Program-made: the position numbers and the translations under genes
Source: Owenia fusiformis
Taxonomy: Eukaryota; Annelida; Polychaeta; Sabellida; Oweniidae
Direction of reading: 5' to 3'
Assembly: GCA_903813345.2 (NCBI GenBank)
Contig: CAIIXF020000004.1
Location: 12,796,196 to 12,860,195, forward strand
DNA: 64,000 nt
Notes under the pieces: model-generated
Databases searched by the model: none
What the model saw: the letters and a program-made list of their open reading frames with translations, nothing else
What the model was told of the DNA's origin: nothing
Shown: one piece after another, positions 63,209 through 64,000 of the stretch
How positions within the stretch are numbered: position 1 is the stretch's first letter
How the letters are laid out: every line of letters starts with the position of its first letter

Positions 63209-63622
63209 GGTCAGGGTGCATGATGGGAAATTTTCTGCATTCCTCAATTGAGTCACATGTTATTTTTCAAACAAGAATCACTCCTTCCCCACATTGTCTA
63301 TATCTTCCAGTTTTGCACAAAGAGTGCACTTATGTGCCTAGAAAAGACTTGTGAGAAGAATGTTTTGATGAAGTGTATAAAAAACAAGAAAATTCAGTGA
63401 AAAAAATCAGAAAATTTTCAGAAATCTTTTTCACTGAATTTTCTCGTTTTTTATACATTTCACAAAACAAATCTCCTCACAAGTCTTTTCTAGGCACATA
63501 AGTGCACTCTTTGTGCAAAACTGGAAGATATAGACAATGTGGGGAAGGAGTGATTCTTGTTTGAAAAATAACATGTGACTCAGTTGAGGAATGCAGAAAA
63601 TTTCCCAACATGCACCCTGGCC
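63209..63622. mobile_element. 414-bp palindromic MITE at a TTAA site, piggyBac-like (B only)
   Basis: Flanked by TTAA on both sides (63205-63208 and 63623-63626). Segment A has the undisrupted GGATTTAAGTGAAAG near 49030. Ends GG(T/C)CAGGGTGCATG, and the arms are near-exact complements for ~190 bp, so nearly the whole element is one hairpin. TTAA duplication is diagnostic of piggyBac-type transposition. No coding capacity. Confidence 0.9.
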
Positions 63623-64000
63623 TTAAGTGAAAGTCTCAATGCATTGTTGACGATCCAAAATTTAATCCAGATTTGTGCAGATTGCATTTTTGCAAGGGTT
63701 ATGCTTTGCTCCGATTTTCACTACGGCGCCTGTTTGATTGAGTATTTTGTTCAAAATTGAATACAATATTGAACAAAACACTCAATCAGCCGTTCGCCAG
63801 TCGATGGATCGGAGCAAATGTGACCCAGGCATAACCTAGATTAAAACTGTGATGTAGGCAATATTGACTTCTTATGTTATACACTCCCTTCACTAATACA
63901 GAAGTTTGAGAAACAGAAGTCTCCATTTTGTAGCATGTTAAAGACAATTATGTTTGAATTTTAATTTTGTTTCCATTTTGTAGCGTGTTAAAGACTAGGC

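Larger units (their letters stand above)
51729..64000 (+). repeat. Segmental duplication, copy B (runs off the window)
   Basis: Direct repeat of 34985-49409 with its own insertions (51908-53062, 54651-57322, 63209-63622) and a different stretch at 57934-58811. The last bases (TGTTAAAGACTAGGC) still match segment A at 49395-49409, so the copy continues beyond 64000. Confidence 0.93.

Overview
The window looks like AT-rich nuclear DNA of a marine invertebrate animal. Evidence: spliced genes with GT-AG introns, a very large membrane protein built from animal extracellular domains (PAN/apple-like, C-type lectin, hevein-like chitin-binding, trefoil, many CCP/sushi), C2H2 zinc-finger genes, remnants of a non-LTR retrotransposon, and a dense load of short inverted-repeat transposons. 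The domain mix suits an invertebrate deuterostome (hemichordate or amphioxus-like), but a lophotrochozoan cannot be excluded from sequence alone.

Layout. 1-1545 is a tandem array (119-bp unit, paired into 238-bp dimers). 1546-15690 is mostly non-coding. It holds several foldback or inverted-repeat elements and weak traces of two genes: a minus-strand exon at 7607-7681 with two possible 3' terminal exons, and a plus-strand first exon at 9637-9709 with a phase-compatible last exon at 14256-14371. 15690-18360 is a second tandem array (190-bp unit, 380-bp dimers). Both arrays are crowded with the tetramer ACGT at roughly 12-bp steps.

19215-33988 (+) is the main gene. I could join its exons by eye with consistent splice phases (every junction after exon 2 is phase 1) into a type I membrane protein of about 2,600 residues: signal peptide, PAN/apple-like module, C-type lectin domain, trefoil domain, two copies of an unrecognised ~200-residue module, 25 CCP modules, a Ser/Gly/Asp-rich insert, a Thr-rich stalk, one transmembrane helix and a short tail. 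A hevein-like chitin-binding exon lies inside the intron that splits the lectin domain, and the first copy of the unknown module carries a frameshift.

34985-49409 and 51729-64000 are two direct copies (A and B) of a ~16.7-kb segment; B runs off the end of the window. Each carries an intact 645-residue, 17-finger C2H2 zinc-finger gene. The two coding sequences differ at 9 sites, 8 of them amino-acid changing, and two of those fall at predicted DNA-contact positions. Comparing A with B exposes several transposon insertions with their empty sites: hAT-like, TTAA-flanked piggyBac-like, a nested 2-bp-TSD family, and an element carrying a 162-bp satellite.

No functional link between the membrane protein and the zinc-finger genes is visible. 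The receptor-like protein may act in recognition at a mucus or cell surface; the zinc-finger proteins are probable nuclear DNA-binding regulators.
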